From contig NZ_JAIOAO010000001.1 of NCBI RefSeq assembly GCF_021190955.1, positions 1,116,001-1,180,000 on the forward strand: a stretch of 64,000 bases of DNA. Reading direction: 5' to 3'. The notes below the pieces were generated by a model. That model saw nothing but the letters and a program-made list of their open reading frames with translations, had not been told where the DNA came from and did not search any database. The position numbers were made by a program, and so were the translations under genes. Shown in pieces: positions 1 to 8,701 of this stretch. How positions within the stretch are numbered: position 1 is the stretch's first letter; every line of letters starts with the position of its first letter. The DNA comes from Parachryseolinea silvisoli. GTDB lineage: Bacteria; Bacteroidota; Bacteroidia; Cytophagales; Cyclobacteriaceae.

Positions 1-468
1 AATGCGCATGTACGACGGACGAAAATCATACCCCCACTGCGAAATACAGTGGGCCTCATCCACTGCGATCAGGGACACCTTCATCTGCTTCACCCGTGCT
101 ACAAAAAGCTCGGTATGCAGCCGCTCTGGCGAAACATATAAAAACTTAACCTGTCCGTAAATACAATTATCCAACAACACATCGATCTCTGCGCGCCGCA
201 GCCCCGAGTGAATGGCCACGGCCTGAATCTCGCGTTTGTGCAGCTGCTCTACCTGGTCTTTCATCAAGGCAATAAGCGGCGTGATTACAATACAGATACC
301 GTCCAGTACCATAGCAGGCACCTGAAAGCAAATAGACTTACCCCCACCCGTCGGCAAGAGGGCCAGTGTGTCCCGTCCCTCCAGCACCGATGCAATGATC
401 TCCTCCTGTCCCGGGCGAAAGCTCGGGTACTGCCAGTATTGTTTTAAGATGGAAAGAGCTTGTTCCAC
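1..468 (-). CDS. recQ: ATP-dependent DNA helicase RecQ (N-terminal part, cut by window edge)
   Basis: The reverse strand reads 156 codons without a stop from a GTG at 468 to the window edge. The sequence has the RecQ order of motifs: a motif 0-like FRPGQEEII near residue 20, Walker A LPTGGGKS near residue 40, and a DEAH box in DEAHCISQWGYDFRPSY at the edge. RecQ is a superfamily 2 3'-5' DNA helicase used in recombination and fork repair. An in-frame TAG lies upstream and no ATG lies between it and the helicase motifs, so GTG is the likely start. It lies 33 bp downstream of the crotonase gene and is probably the last visible gene of the phoH-comEC-echA-recQ operon. The C-terminal zinc-binding and HRDC parts are outside the window. 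Confidence 0.9.
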   Translation of the reverse strand, partial: MEQALSILKQYWQYPSFRPGQEEIIASVLEGRDTLALLPTGGGKSICFQVPAMVLDGICIVITPLIALMKDQVEQLHKREIQAVAIHSGLRRAEIDVLLDNCIYGQVKFLYVSPERLHTELFVARVKQMKVSLIAVDEAHCISQWGYDFRPSYMRI

Positions 469-501
469 GGCAGGAAATATAACAAAAGAGGCGCGTACAC
501 C

Positions 502-1278
502 CTACCAGAGTATCTTCTCCTTGTTCAGAAAGGCGTCGATGCCGCGCCGGCAGTCGGCGGATGCCCGCGCATCGGCATTGCGTTCCGCGGCAAAAGCCAG
601 GGCCGCTTCCAACGGCATCTCGGGCACCCGGGCCATCATCTGTTTAGTCATCGCCATCGCACTGGCCGAGTTCGTCCGGCACAGGTGCTGGGCCAGCGCC
701 ATAACCTCGCCCGCCAGCTGGTCGGCCGATGGCACCACCGTTGTCACCAGCCCGATCCGCCGCGCCTCCTCGGCACTGATCAAATCCCCCCGAAGCAACA
801 GCTGCCGGGCCGGCGCCTCCCCCAGCTTGCGAAGCAAGAACACCATTACAATGGCCGGTATAAATCCAATCTTCACTTCTGTATATCCGAACTTGGCTTC
901 CGGCACCGCATAGACGAAGTCGCACACCCCTGCCAGTCCGCAGCCACCGGCCAGCGCGTGGCCCTGCACCTGGGCAATAATAATCTTCGACAAAGTGTAC
1001 ATCTGCAGGTATAGCTCTTTCAGGTGTGTGGAGTCCGCCACGTTCTCCGCATGGGTGAAATTCCGTAATTGCTGCAAGTAGGCCAGGTCGGCCCCTGCAC
1101 AGAATGCCTCGCCGGCAGCCCGGAGGATGATGACCTTTACGGCGTCATCACCCTCTGCCAGCCGAAACGAATCTTTCAATTCAGCGATCAGCTCATGGCT
1201 TAGCGCATTGCGTTTGTCGGGCCGATTCAGGGTGATCGTCGCGATGCGATCGGCAACCGTGTAGTCTACGTACTGCAT
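502..1278 (-). CDS. enoyl-CoA hydratase/isomerase family protein (crotonase)
   Basis: A full-length crotonase of 258 residues. The oxyanion-hole segments are visible as CAGAD (60-64) and GHALAGGCGLA (106-116), followed by the active-site stretch FGYTEVKIGFIPA (130-142). Only the second of the two classical glutamates is seen (E134). The position of the first is glycine, as I recall for LiuC-type methylglutaconyl-CoA hydratases, so a role in leucine or isovalerate degradation is possible. The acyl-CoA substrate cannot be fixed from sequence. It lies 21 bp after comEC and 33 bp before recQ on the same strand, so it is probably cotranscribed. Confidence 0.9.
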   Translation of the reverse strand: MQYVDYTVADRIATITLNRPDKRNALSHELIAELKDSFRLAEGDDAVKVIILRAAGEAFCAGADLAYLQQLRNFTHAENVADSTHLKELYLQMYTLSKIIIAQVQGHALAGGCGLAGVCDFVYAVPEAKFGYTEVKIGFIPAIVMVFLLRKLGEAPARQLLLRGDLISAEEARRIGLVTTVVPSADQLAGEVMALAQHLCRTNSASAMAMTKQMMARVPEMPLEAALAFAAERNADARASADCRRGIDAFLNKEKILW

Positions 1279-1299
1279 AAGTATGGATGGGTCGATGGT

Positions 1300-3381
1300 T
1301 TATCCGGTAATTTCTTGAAACGCGCCACGATGCCAGACAGAATGTACCCGCAACCCCAGCGGCACCGCATCGTTCAGGAGCTTCGTGGCAAAATAATATG
1401 TATTGCTGCTGTCCAGCAAGATTTGTTTGGCATCTATGTGCGCCGCCAGCAATTTTAGGTCTTTTAAAGAATTGTTGGAAATGATCAGGTAATCAACCGC
1501 CAGGCGCTCCGGCATCGGGAACTCCGGCCCGGTAATCTGCAAGATAATTTTTTTACGCCACACTATCAGCCGCGCCCCGGGCACAGCATGACTTCGCTCT
1601 ACCACATTGGGTACACCACCGGCAGCACCGCAACGTTGATGGTTAGGGTGTATATGAAACCGCTGCTTCCGTACATCCTTCATTAACGCGGTATCTGCAT
1701 ACAGGCTAACACGGCCTTCGGCCACGAGATCCCACGCACTATGACCCGGTACTTTGTAAACCGTCATGCGAGCAGGGCGAACTTCATCAAAGATATAGTG
1801 CCAACGGCTTGCTGAAAAAAGTATCGCCAGGCAAAGCATCGTCACGATATAAGCATAGTGACGGTGTTGCAACAATGCCGCACCGGCAATCCCCATGGCC
1901 AGCAGCAACCAGCATTGCAGCGGCGTGAGGTAAATATTACCCCACACACTAAATGGAAATGCCGCAACGACGGTGACGATACTATTGAGAAAATGAATAC
2001 ACCCTGTCAAAATACTCCCCAACACGCCCGCCGCCCAGGGCAACCCGCTACACGCCAGCAACACCAGACCACCCACCAGCACGATCGACGAACCCGGCAC
2101 CAACAATAAATTCACCAGCAAAAAGTAATTCGGAAACTGATGAAAATAAAACAAAACCACTACGGTGGTCGCCAGCTGCGCCGCCAGCGTAACACAGGTC
2201 ATCTTCCAGACCTCATCCCAAACCCTGGCATTGGGTTCCCACAGTTTATATAACCACGGTTGCAGGTATACAATGCCCAGCACGGCCAGGTACGAAAGCT
2301 GAAACCCTACCGACATGATGAGATAAGGATTATATAACAACAGAAAGAAGGCCGAGGCCGCCAGCATATTATATACATTCCCCTGCCGGTGAAAAGCCTG
2401 CCCGACAACAACAAACGAAAACATCGCCACCGCACGCAACACCGATGGCGACAACCCTGTCACAAACGCATACCCCCACAATACCACCAGGCTCACCCCC
2501 GCCAGCAACACCCGCCCATAGCGAAGCCGCTGCACCGGTCGCAATATCCAGCCGAGAATGACATATAGAATAGAAACGTGCAATCCCGAAACCGCCAGTA
2601 CATGCACAACGCCCGTAGCGGAATAGGCATCCAACAGCCCCTGGTCCAGGTCGTCCGTCATACCCAGTACCAATGCCGAGGCAACCGCCTGCTGCTCCTT
2701 ACCATCGACATGAGTCGCCAGTACATGCGCAGCCCAGCGACGCACCTGCAATGCATGCGCCCATATCCGCGACGGTGGAGCGTGCCCCATGCGAACGACC
2801 TGCCCCTTTTGTAAAAATTGTTGATGGTAGATATTCTGAAACTGCAGGTACTGCCGGAAGTCAAACTCCCCTGGGTTTGCCGGTGGTAGTACCGTGGCGG
2901 GCGGGCCTTTTACCAGCAACACATCGCCATACGCAGGCATCGCCGGCAGTGCATCCGGTCGCACGTATAACAACACTTTACCCGAACGGGGGCGCCATAC
3001 GCCGGTATAGACCCGATCGACCGCCACCGTTACTTTCCACGACCGCTCCCGCGCCACGGGCTGATCTATCACCCGGCACTGGTAATACTGTACGGAGTCG
3101 CCCGCCTGCACCAAATGGTCCGGCCGGCGGCACTCCGTTTTATACCCTACTTGCAAATAGCCCGTCAGGAAAAGCGCCAGCATAGCCAGCACACCCTGCC
3201 ATACAGGACGAAAGGTGACGCCGGGCCAGTAAAGAAAAAGTAAATAGACAATGATGACCCCTGCCAGGGCTGCCAAAGCGGTACCGGCAGGAATACAATC
3301 GGGCGCGTGGATGGCCAACAAAATGCCCCCCGACAAAAACACAACCATTCGTACGAATGCATACGGAATCCAACGGTACAT
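1300..3381 (-). CDS. comEC: ComEC/Rec2 family competence membrane protein
   Basis: A 693-residue polytopic membrane protein. It begins with membrane helices and a DUF4131-like extracytoplasmic domain (about 30-190). The ComEC/Rec2 competence domain follows, with the hallmark LAVSGLHVSILY near 265-280 and many hydrophobic helices to about 530. ComEC forms the inner-membrane channel for single-stranded DNA in natural transformation. The C-terminal 150 residues show no HxHxDH metallo-beta-lactamase signature, unlike the long Gram-positive form. The start is 25 bp downstream of phoH, and the gene sits in the same minus-strand operon. Whether the organism is transformable cannot be told from this gene alone, because ComEC is widespread in Bacteroidota. 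Confidence 0.92.
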   Translation of the reverse strand: MYRWIPYAFVRMVVFLSGGILLAIHAPDCIPAGTALAALAGVIIVYLLFLYWPGVTFRPVWQGVLAMLALFLTGYLQVGYKTECRRPDHLVQAGDSVQYYQCRVIDQPVARERSWKVTVAVDRVYTGVWRPRSGKVLLYVRPDALPAMPAYGDVLLVKGPPATVLPPANPGEFDFRQYLQFQNIYHQQFLQKGQVVRMGHAPPSRIWAHALQVRRWAAHVLATHVDGKEQQAVASALVLGMTDDLDQGLLDAYSATGVVHVLAVSGLHVSILYVILGWILRPVQRLRYGRVLLAGVSLVVLWGYAFVTGLSPSVLRAVAMFSFVVVGQAFHRQGNVYNMLAASAFFLLLYNPYLIMSVGFQLSYLAVLGIVYLQPWLYKLWEPNARVWDEVWKMTCVTLAAQLATTVVVLFYFHQFPNYFLLVNLLLVPGSSIVLVGGLVLLACSGLPWAAGVLGSILTGCIHFLNSIVTVVAAFPFSVWGNIYLTPLQCWLLLAMGIAGAALLQHRHYAYIVTMLCLAILFSASRWHYIFDEVRPARMTVYKVPGHSAWDLVAEGRVSLYADTALMKDVRKQRFHIHPNHQRCGAAGGVPNVVERSHAVPGARLIVWRKKIILQITGPEFPMPERLAVDYLIISNNSLKDLKLLAAHIDAKQILLDSSNTYYFATKLLNDAVPLGLRVHSVWHRGAFQEITG

Positions 3382-3405
3382 GCTGGAAGGTACGCAAAAA
3401 ATGCG

Positions 3406-4365
3406 TTACTGCGGCTCGTCGCGACGGTAGGCTTCGATGATGTCGCGCACCAGGCGGTGACGCACTACATCTTTTTCATTCAGCTCCAGGATACCGATAC
3501 CCTTGACATCTCCTAAAATACGAACAGCCTCCTTTAAACCTGACTGCTGGCGCGTGGGCAGGTCGATCTGCGAAGCGTCACCGGTAACAATCATCTTCGA
3601 CTCCGGGCCCATACGCGTCAGGAACATCTTCATCTGCATAGGCGTCGTGTTCTGGGCTTCGTCCAGCAAAATGAAGGCATTGTTCAGGGTCCGCCCGCGC
3701 ATATAGGCCAGGGGTGCGATCTCGACGATCTCCCGTTCCATATAATATTGCAGCTTCTCAAACGGGATCATGTCGTGCAAGGCATCATAGATCGGCCGCA
3801 GGTATGGGTCGATCTTCTCCTTCAGGTCTCCCGGCAAAAAGCCCAGGTTCTCCCCCGCCTCTACGGCCGGCCGCGTGATAATCAGCTTCTTCACCTGCTT
3901 ATTCTTCAGCGCCCGCACCGCCATGGCCACGGAGATATAGGTCTTACCGGTACCCGCTGGACCCAGCGCAAAGACCAGGTCGTTCTCCTTTACCATGTCG
4001 ACCAGTTTTTGCTGGTTGACGGTCTTTGGCTTGATCGGCGCTCCTTTGGTGCCGTAAATGATCACGTCGTCGCTGTTGCCGTTGGCATTATGCTCCGGGA
4101 GCATACGCTCCTGTTCGTGGTCGATATAATTTTGTACGTTCTCTTCGGTCACCTTGCCATATTTATGGTAATGCTCGATCAGGGAATTCAGGATATCGTC
4201 AATCTGCACGATCTCAGCGGTCGTGCCTTTGATATAGAGCTGATTTCCACGCGACACAATGCGGCTCTTCGGAAAAGCGGCCGCCAGCGAATCAATAGTT
4301 TTGTTCTCTACCCCGAGGAAATCGATCAGGGAAATATTATCAAGAGTTACTGTTTTTTCTATCAA
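3406..4365 (-). CDS. phoH: PhoH family P-loop ATPase
   Basis: A 319-residue PhoH-like protein (YbeZ type). The N-terminal 100 residues carry a KH-like region. The P-loop domain follows with Walker A GPAGTGKT at 135-142, the ITRPAVEAGE segment near 163-172 and Walker B FILLDEAQNT at 231-240. The family binds ATP and RNA and is linked to ribosome and RNA metabolism, commonly next to ybeY in other genomes. Here it heads the minus-strand operon with comEC, echA and recQ and diverges from the DUF62 gene. The ATG at 4365 is preceded by a 126-bp divergent promoter region. Confidence 0.93.
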   Translation of the reverse strand: MIEKTVTLDNISLIDFLGVENKTIDSLAAAFPKSRIVSRGNQLYIKGTTAEIVQIDDILNSLIEHYHKYGKVTEENVQNYIDHEQERMLPEHNANGNSDDVIIYGTKGAPIKPKTVNQQKLVDMVKENDLVFALGPAGTGKTYISVAMAVRALKNKQVKKLIITRPAVEAGENLGFLPGDLKEKIDPYLRPIYDALHDMIPFEKLQYYMEREIVEIAPLAYMRGRTLNNAFILLDEAQNTTPMQMKMFLTRMGPESKMIVTGDASQIDLPTRQQSGLKEAVRILGDVKGIGILELNEKDVVRHRLVRDIIEAYRRDEPQ

Positions 4366-4491
4366 CTAAATTTGGTGTTTAAGTAATACCATATACAGGA
4401 ATCGACTTGACAAAGTTCATTTCCGCGATATGCGGTAAAAATGCTTACTTTGCCTCATCAAATTTAACGAATATCCGCCGCAGCATCAACC

Positions 4492-5265
4492 ATGGCCATC
4501 GTCACCCTTCTTACAGATTCCGGCGAAAGTGACCATTACGTGGCGGCCATCAAAGCACGCATCATCAGCGTCAATCCTGGCGTACGCATCGAGGACATCA
4601 GCCATAAAATCAAGCCGGCCGACATAGGCCATGCCGCCTTTGTACTGCGCGCCGTCTTCCGCGACTTCCCCAAAGGCACCGTCCACCTCGTCGGTGTCGA
4701 CGCTACTGGCAACCGCGGCGACGTACCCATTGCCGTCCAACTCGAAGATCACTTTTTTGTAGGGTGTGATAATGGTTTTTTTGGCCTCATCACCGACAAG
4801 TCGCATCAGCAACTGGTCGAGTTGAACGCCATCAATACCATCAGCACCACCTTTCCCGAGCGCGACATCTTCGCCCCTACTGCCGCCAAGCTGGCCAGCG
4901 GGGTGTCGATCACCAACCTGGGCAAGCCCATGGTGGCGTTCAAAAAAATGATCGACCGTCAGGTGAAGGCCACTAAAAAGCAAATCTCCGGCACCGTGAT
5001 CCGCGTCGACGGCATGGGCAACCTCATCACCAACATCCCACGCGACGCATTCGAGATTCTGAGCCGCGACAAGGTATATACCATTCAGTTCGGCGGTGAA
5101 AAATTCCGCCGCATCCATACCCAGTACAACCAGGCTGACGATGGCGAATGTTTCCTGGTCTTCAACAGCATAGGCTTGCTGGAGATTGGCATCTACAAAG
5201 GCAACGCATCCGAGCTGCTCGGCCTGGACTACGATAGCGCCGTCAACATCATCTTCGAGGAATAA
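4492..5265 (+). CDS. SAM hydroxide adenosyltransferase (DUF62 family)
   Basis: 257 residues matching the DUF62/SAM hydrolase family, which includes the fluorinase and chlorinase. Members split S-adenosylmethionine with water to adenosine and methionine. The N-terminal LTDSGESDHYVAAIK (7-21), the segment VGVDATGNRGD (67-77, carrying a conserved Asp and Arg) and RDIFAPTAAKLASG (124-137) are typical. The family motif often written FHGRD reads FPERD here, so a catalytic histidine may differ or lie elsewhere. The gene is divergent from phoH and followed after 17 bp by the ABM-fold gene. It lacks the extra loop expected of a fluorinase as far as can be judged, so I call it a hydrolase. Confidence 0.88.
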   Translation: MAIVTLLTDSGESDHYVAAIKARIISVNPGVRIEDISHKIKPADIGHAAFVLRAVFRDFPKGTVHLVGVDATGNRGDVPIAVQLEDHFFVGCDNGFFGLITDKSHQQLVELNAINTISTTFPERDIFAPTAAKLASGVSITNLGKPMVAFKKMIDRQVKATKKQISGTVIRVDGMGNLITNIPRDAFEILSRDKVYTIQFGGEKFRRIHTQYNQADDGECFLVFNSIGLLEIGIYKGNASELLGLDYDSAVNIIFEE

Positions 5266-5282
5266 CCCCCAATCCCTCTCCC

Positions 5283-5576
5283 ATGACTATACGCATCGTT
5301 CGCATGCACTTTACAGAAGCCGGCGTCGCCGAGTTTTTGGATATCTTTAATCAGAATAAGGAAGCTATCCGCAATTTCCCAGGCTGCCATCACCTCGAAT
5401 TGCTCAAAGACGCCACGAATCCGCACATCTTCACAACCTTGAGCCATTGGCACGAAGCCGCCGATCTGGAGCGCTACCGCACGTCTGAACTCTTCGGCAA
5501 CGTGTGGAAACGCGTAAAACCACTTTTTTCAGGCCGTACGGAGGCATTTTCGCTCGAAAAATTTATCACCGTGTAA
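5283..5576 (+). CDS. antibiotic biosynthesis monooxygenase (ABM) fold protein
   Basis: A 97-residue protein of the ABM/YgiN type, a ferredoxin-like dimeric barrel. Typical features are a beta strand at the start (TIRIVRMHFT), FPGCHHLELLKD in the middle and the LSHWHEAADLERYRTSELF stretch near 55-73, whose tryptophan-rich helix is usual for small heme- or quinone-modifying monooxygenases. No cofactor-binding residue can be assigned with certainty. It starts 17 bp after the DUF62 gene and is probably cotranscribed. Its substrate is unknown. It ends 76 bp before the tRNA-Leu gene. Confidence 0.85.
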   Translation: MTIRIVRMHFTEAGVAEFLDIFNQNKEAIRNFPGCHHLELLKDATNPHIFTTLSHWHEAADLERYRTSELFGNVWKRVKPLFSGRTEAFSLEKFITV

Positions 5577-5652
5577 CCGGTTGCATACCAAAGAAAGATT
5601 CCACATATTTGCAACCCATTTGCCAAAAAGGGCTGAAGTCCTTTCATCAAAT

Positions 5653-5734
5653 GCCTGAGTGGCGGAATTGGTAGACGCGCTTGACTCAAAATCATGTGCC
5701 TTCGGGCGTGCCGGTTCGACTCCGGCCTTAGGTA
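5653..5734 (+). tRNA. tRNA-Leu (anticodon CAA)
   Basis: An 82-nt type II tRNA with an acceptor stem of GCCTGAG against CTTAGGT (two G-U pairs), a D arm with GGTAGAC, an anticodon loop CTCAAAA giving CAA (reads UUG), a short variable stem GTGCC-TTCG-GGCGT, and a T arm GCCGG-TTCGACT-CCGGC. The anticodon stem has one apparent T-T mismatch. CCA is not encoded, as the sequence after the discriminator A is CAA. A strong terminator follows within 10 bases. Confidence 0.95.
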
Positions 5735-5740
5735 CAAAAA

Positions 5741-5769
5741 AGCTCTCAGATGTTGAGAGCTTTTTTTTT
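5741..5769 (+). terminator. rho-independent terminator after tRNA-Leu
   Basis: A perfect 8-bp stem AGCTCTCA/TGAGAGCT (5741-5748 and 5754-5761) with a GATGT loop is followed by an unbroken T run to 5769. It lies 7 bases after the tRNA. Confidence 0.93.
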
Positions 5770-5785
5770 GCCTTGCCCCTAAAAA

Positions 5786-6688
5786 TCATTGAGTTTTCTG
5801 TTTGATCCGGGCGCAGTCTTTAGAAATGGCACGATGATCCTGGAGTAGCGTATGCCTCATAAAGAATTGATCCAACGCCAGGAGTCTGTCAGGCACTTTG
5901 AAGCCCAGGTTCCAGCATAACTTCATATGACATTCCGAGCAAAGGCGGTTCGGGCGCTGATCGGACTCCGGCAGACTATTCGTTCCGTTCATCACGCAAA
6001 CGGCATGAGTACAATGCTGACAGGAAAACATATGGCCGATCTCGTGCGAGGCGGTCTTGATCAAACGCTCGAGACATATAGGATACGTCGTTGAATCCAT
6101 CGCTATATCCGTAAACCGATAAATCGATGACACCCCTACCCGTTTCTTCGTTGAAGCCTGACCAAATACAAAATTCCAGGAATCGGATGGGTAAAGGTCT
6201 TTTGCTGTCACAGCCATCACCACGATGGCGTCTGGCGGTATGTTTTTCTCCAATATATCGTATAGAATATAACTGGTGAGCAACTGCTCGCCTGTTTCCC
6301 GACTCTGGCGGCGTGCACGTGCGGGGATGACGCTGTCGCTTATCGGTTCGGCGATGATCGTATTCAGTCCAAAGAAGATTTGCAGATATTCCGCGGTGTA
6401 TCGTAGCACCTCGCCCTGTATAGGTGTCAGCGCGCCAATGGGCTGGAGATAAATATATCTGCGGATTTCATCCGGCGACACCGGCTTAGATTGCTTGTAA
6501 GCCTCAAATGTCTGCCCCTGTTCAGGGTGCTCAAAAAGCCATTCACCGGGTCGGGGCTTTTCGAGAACGGCGTCTAATGGCTCCAAATACTGGATCATCT
6601 TTAAATTTTGGTCGTGTTGATCTCCAGATGAACATCCGAGGATGAAAATTGCAATAAGCAGCGACAATCCCAACCAAATGAAACGCAT
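5786..6688 (-). CDS. archaemetzincin-like zinc metallopeptidase, predicted lipoprotein
   Basis: A 300-residue protein with the archaemetzincin signature. The zinc site HEIGH is at 215-219 with the third ligand H225. It is followed by C226-x4-C231-V-M, and then a CxxC pair at 250-253, as in the second zinc site of the family. The N-terminus is a lipoprotein signal with a lipobox ending at C19 (LGCSS), so the enzyme is predicted to be membrane-anchored outside the cytoplasm, while most archaemetzincins are described as soluble. The usual glycine in HExxHxxGxxH is serine here. These proteases cut substrates with unknown physiological role. It stands alone on the minus strand between tRNA-Leu and the sigma factor. 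Confidence 0.85.
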   Translation of the reverse strand: MRFIWLGLSLLIAIFILGCSSGDQHDQNLKMIQYLEPLDAVLEKPRPGEWLFEHPEQGQTFEAYKQSKPVSPDEIRRYIYLQPIGALTPIQGEVLRYTAEYLQIFFGLNTIIAEPISDSVIPARARRQSRETGEQLLTSYILYDILEKNIPPDAIVVMAVTAKDLYPSDSWNFVFGQASTKKRVGVSSIYRFTDIAMDSTTYPICLERLIKTASHEIGHMFSCQHCTHAVCVMNGTNSLPESDQRPNRLCSECHMKLCWNLGFKVPDRLLALDQFFMRHTLLQDHRAISKDCARIKQKTQ

Positions 6689-6935
6689 GAGTCTTCGATA
6701 CTCCGTAATTTAAGATTCTTGCCGCTAACAGCCAATAAACCGCAGGCATGTTAACAAAACGGCTCTTAAGACCTTCATCGTCCCCTCATTTTCACCCATC
6801 ACTGTTGGAAATAGCCTTTACGGACGGTTTGATGTTATTCTTGGAATCTAAATCGGGCTTTATTCTAGGTTCTGATAGAAAACTCTTAAATTGTAGAAGG
6901 ACAGCGCCATAAGCCCATCCTGGCGCCCCAACCGT
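6689..6935. promoter_or_regulatory. divergent promoter region with hairpin over the sigma factor leader
   Basis: The 247-bp gap between the protease (minus) and the sigma factor (plus) must hold both promoters. I see no clear TAnnTTTG element. An inverted repeat GCGCCA (6904-6909) and TGGCGC (6921-6926) sits 9 bases before the sigma factor ATG and could cover its ribosome binding region in the mRNA. Nothing else is recognisable. Confidence 0.4.
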
Positions 6936-7523
6936 ATGAGCCCAGCGTCCGAATACAGCGACCTGGTGCGCTCCATTAAAAATGGAGATGCACGAAGCCT
7001 GGAATTGATCTTCACGCGGTTATATCCGCGCCTGTGCGGTTACGCCCAGAAATTCCTGCAAAATATCGACGATGCAGAGGAGGTCGTGCAGGATATCTTC
7101 TATGCTGTGTGGAAAAACCGCGAGCGGCTGGATGAGCAGCAGTCCTTCAAGGCCTATTTATTTACCGCAGTGCGAAACCGTTGTTTGAACCTGCTGGAAA
7201 CCAGGCGGTCGCAATCGCGCCAGGCTGAGCTACTCTGGTTCCTTTACAAACAAGACACCGGTACGGCCCCGAATGCATATCACACGCTGCTGACGCAGGA
7301 CCTGGAGCGAGACCTGAATGCGGCCCTGGAACAGCTACCCAAAGAATGCAAAAAGGTGTTTGAGCTGAGCCGATTCGAAGGGCTGAAGTATCGGGAAATT
7401 GCCCAGCGGCTCAACATCTCCATCAAGACGGTGGAGACGCAGATGTCGCGCGCCCTGGGCCGGTTGCGGCTCGAGCTGCGTGAGCATATTACTCTGCTGA
7501 TCCTGCTCGGTCTGCTTCCATAA
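6936..7523 (+). CDS. ECF RNA polymerase sigma-70 factor
   Basis: 195 residues with the Bacteroidota ECF layout. Sigma region 2 spans about 20-90, with the DAEEVVQDIFYAVWKNRE helix at 46-63. Sigma region 4 spans about 125-180, with the helix-turn-helix LKYREIAQRLNISIKTVETQ. It should direct RNA polymerase to promoters released by its FecR partner. The gene lies 136 bp ahead of fecR, followed by susC with an STN domain and susD, the classic cell-surface signalling arrangement in which ligand binding at the outer membrane receptor activates the sigma factor. A candidate target promoter lies directly before fecR. Confidence 0.93.
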   Translation: MSPASEYSDLVRSIKNGDARSLELIFTRLYPRLCGYAQKFLQNIDDAEEVVQDIFYAVWKNRERLDEQQSFKAYLFTAVRNRCLNLLETRRSQSRQAELLWFLYKQDTGTAPNAYHTLLTQDLERDLNAALEQLPKECKKVFELSRFEGLKYREIAQRLNISIKTVETQMSRALGRLRLELREHITLLILLGLLP

Positions 7524-7620
7524 CAGCATTGGACGTCCGCAAATTGTTGCGCCTGCCCCTTTCAGCCCTGGGCTATTGTGTTCGGCCTTTCAACGCGTAA
7601 ATGCAAAAAATCTTGCGTTG

Positions 7621-7650
7621 TTGTCAGGGTAGCCGGCCACGAGTCGGTAT
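7621..7650 (+). promoter_or_regulatory. candidate ECF-type promoter before fecR
   Basis: TTGTCAGGGTAG at 7621-7632, then 12 bases, then CGGTAT at 7645-7650, ending 8 bases before the fecR ATG. The same two boxes with the same 12-base spacer occur at 17531-17560. TTGTCAGGGT-like sequences are, from memory, common between ECF sigma and fecR genes in Bacteroidota. The closeness to the ATG would imply a nearly leaderless mRNA if CGGTAT were the -10 box. Confidence 0.5.
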
Positions 7651-7658
7651 AAGAAGCG

Positions 7659-8675
7659 ATGACAACACAGGACCTTACGCCCGACGACGAGACAACCCGA
7701 GAGATGATCCTCCGGTTCCTTGAGGGCGATGCTACTGAGCAGGAAACAGTCTCTCTTCGATCCTGGCTTGGGCAAAGTGAAGCTAACCGCCGCTATTTCG
7801 ACGAAGTCAACACCACGTTTCAGGCCACGGTGACCGTGAACCGTTTCAATCACCGTAGGGTGAATGACGCATGGAGCACGCTGGCTCAGAAGATCGCCGC
7901 TGAAAAAGAACATAGCGCCGCACCCGCGAAAACTGTGCGACTCTTTACCGCCTGGAAAGCCGCCGCTGCCGTGGCGCTCCTTGCCGTATCTTCCTACCTG
8001 GCTTACCGGCTGATTCCCGCCATCAATGAAACACAAACGGCCTCCATTGTGCAAACGGCGCGGGGCAGCAACACCCGCGTGCTTCTGCCCGATGGCTCCG
8101 TGGTGTGGCTCAACGCCAACAGCACGCTGGAGTATCCTGCAAAATTCGGCGAAGCTTCCCGCGAGGTCACGCTGAAAGGCGAAGGATTCTTCGACGTGCG
8201 CAAAGGCAGCAAGCCTTTTATTGTTCATGCCGAAAAGCTACAGGTGCAGGTGAAGGGTACACGTTTCAATGTAGAGGCCTATGCTGACTCTCCCGTACTA
8301 AAAACCACACTGGAAGAAGGAAAGGTAGAGCTTCATGTAGCCGATCACGGTGAAATTTATGTCATGAAACCAGGGGACCAGATTGCGGTTCACAAGACAG
8401 ACACGCAGGTAACCCGCACCCAGGTAGATCCGGCCGACTTCTCTGCCTGGAAAGAAGAAAAGCTGGTGTTCGACAATGTGCCGCTGGACGGCATCTTGGC
8501 CAAGCTCGAAAACCGCTACAAGGTGAACATCCGGGTGGAGAGCATTGGCGCCAACCGCGAGCGCATCAGCATGACCGTCGAGCATGAAACCCTGGACGAA
8601 GTGCTGGAGCTGATCCAACTGTCGTCGCACCTGCGGGTCAGGAAAGAACACAACCAGATCATTCTTTTCGAATAA
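7659..8675 (+). CDS. fecR: FecR family anti-sigma factor
   Basis: 338 residues. A short cytoplasmic N-terminal part (about 1-98) should hold the sigma factor. One membrane helix lies near 99-117 (AAAAVALLAVSSYLAYRLI). The periplasmic FecR domain covers about 130-230, with LPDGSVVWLNANSTLEYP as the family hallmark. The C-terminal DUF4974 domain (about 265-335) resembles an STN domain. FecR transmits the signal from the STN domain of the outer membrane receptor to the sigma factor. It lies between the sigma gene and the STN-bearing susC, 26 bp before the latter. Confidence 0.94.
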   Translation: MTTQDLTPDDETTREMILRFLEGDATEQETVSLRSWLGQSEANRRYFDEVNTTFQATVTVNRFNHRRVNDAWSTLAQKIAAEKEHSAAPAKTVRLFTAWKAAAAVALLAVSSYLAYRLIPAINETQTASIVQTARGSNTRVLLPDGSVVWLNANSTLEYPAKFGEASREVTLKGEGFFDVRKGSKPFIVHAEKLQVQVKGTRFNVEAYADSPVLKTTLEEGKVELHVADHGEIYVMKPGDQIAVHKTDTQVTRTQVDPADFSAWKEEKLVFDNVPLDGILAKLENRYKVNIRVESIGANRERISMTVEHETLDEVLELIQLSSHLRVRKEHNQIILFE

Positions 8676-8701
8676 CAACGAACTAAAACCCACCTAACTC
8701 T

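Noticed and set aside
5474-5789. Minus-strand frames over the tRNA-Leu gene
   Set aside because: They run through tRNA-Leu and its terminator; these are known false frames on tRNA genes.
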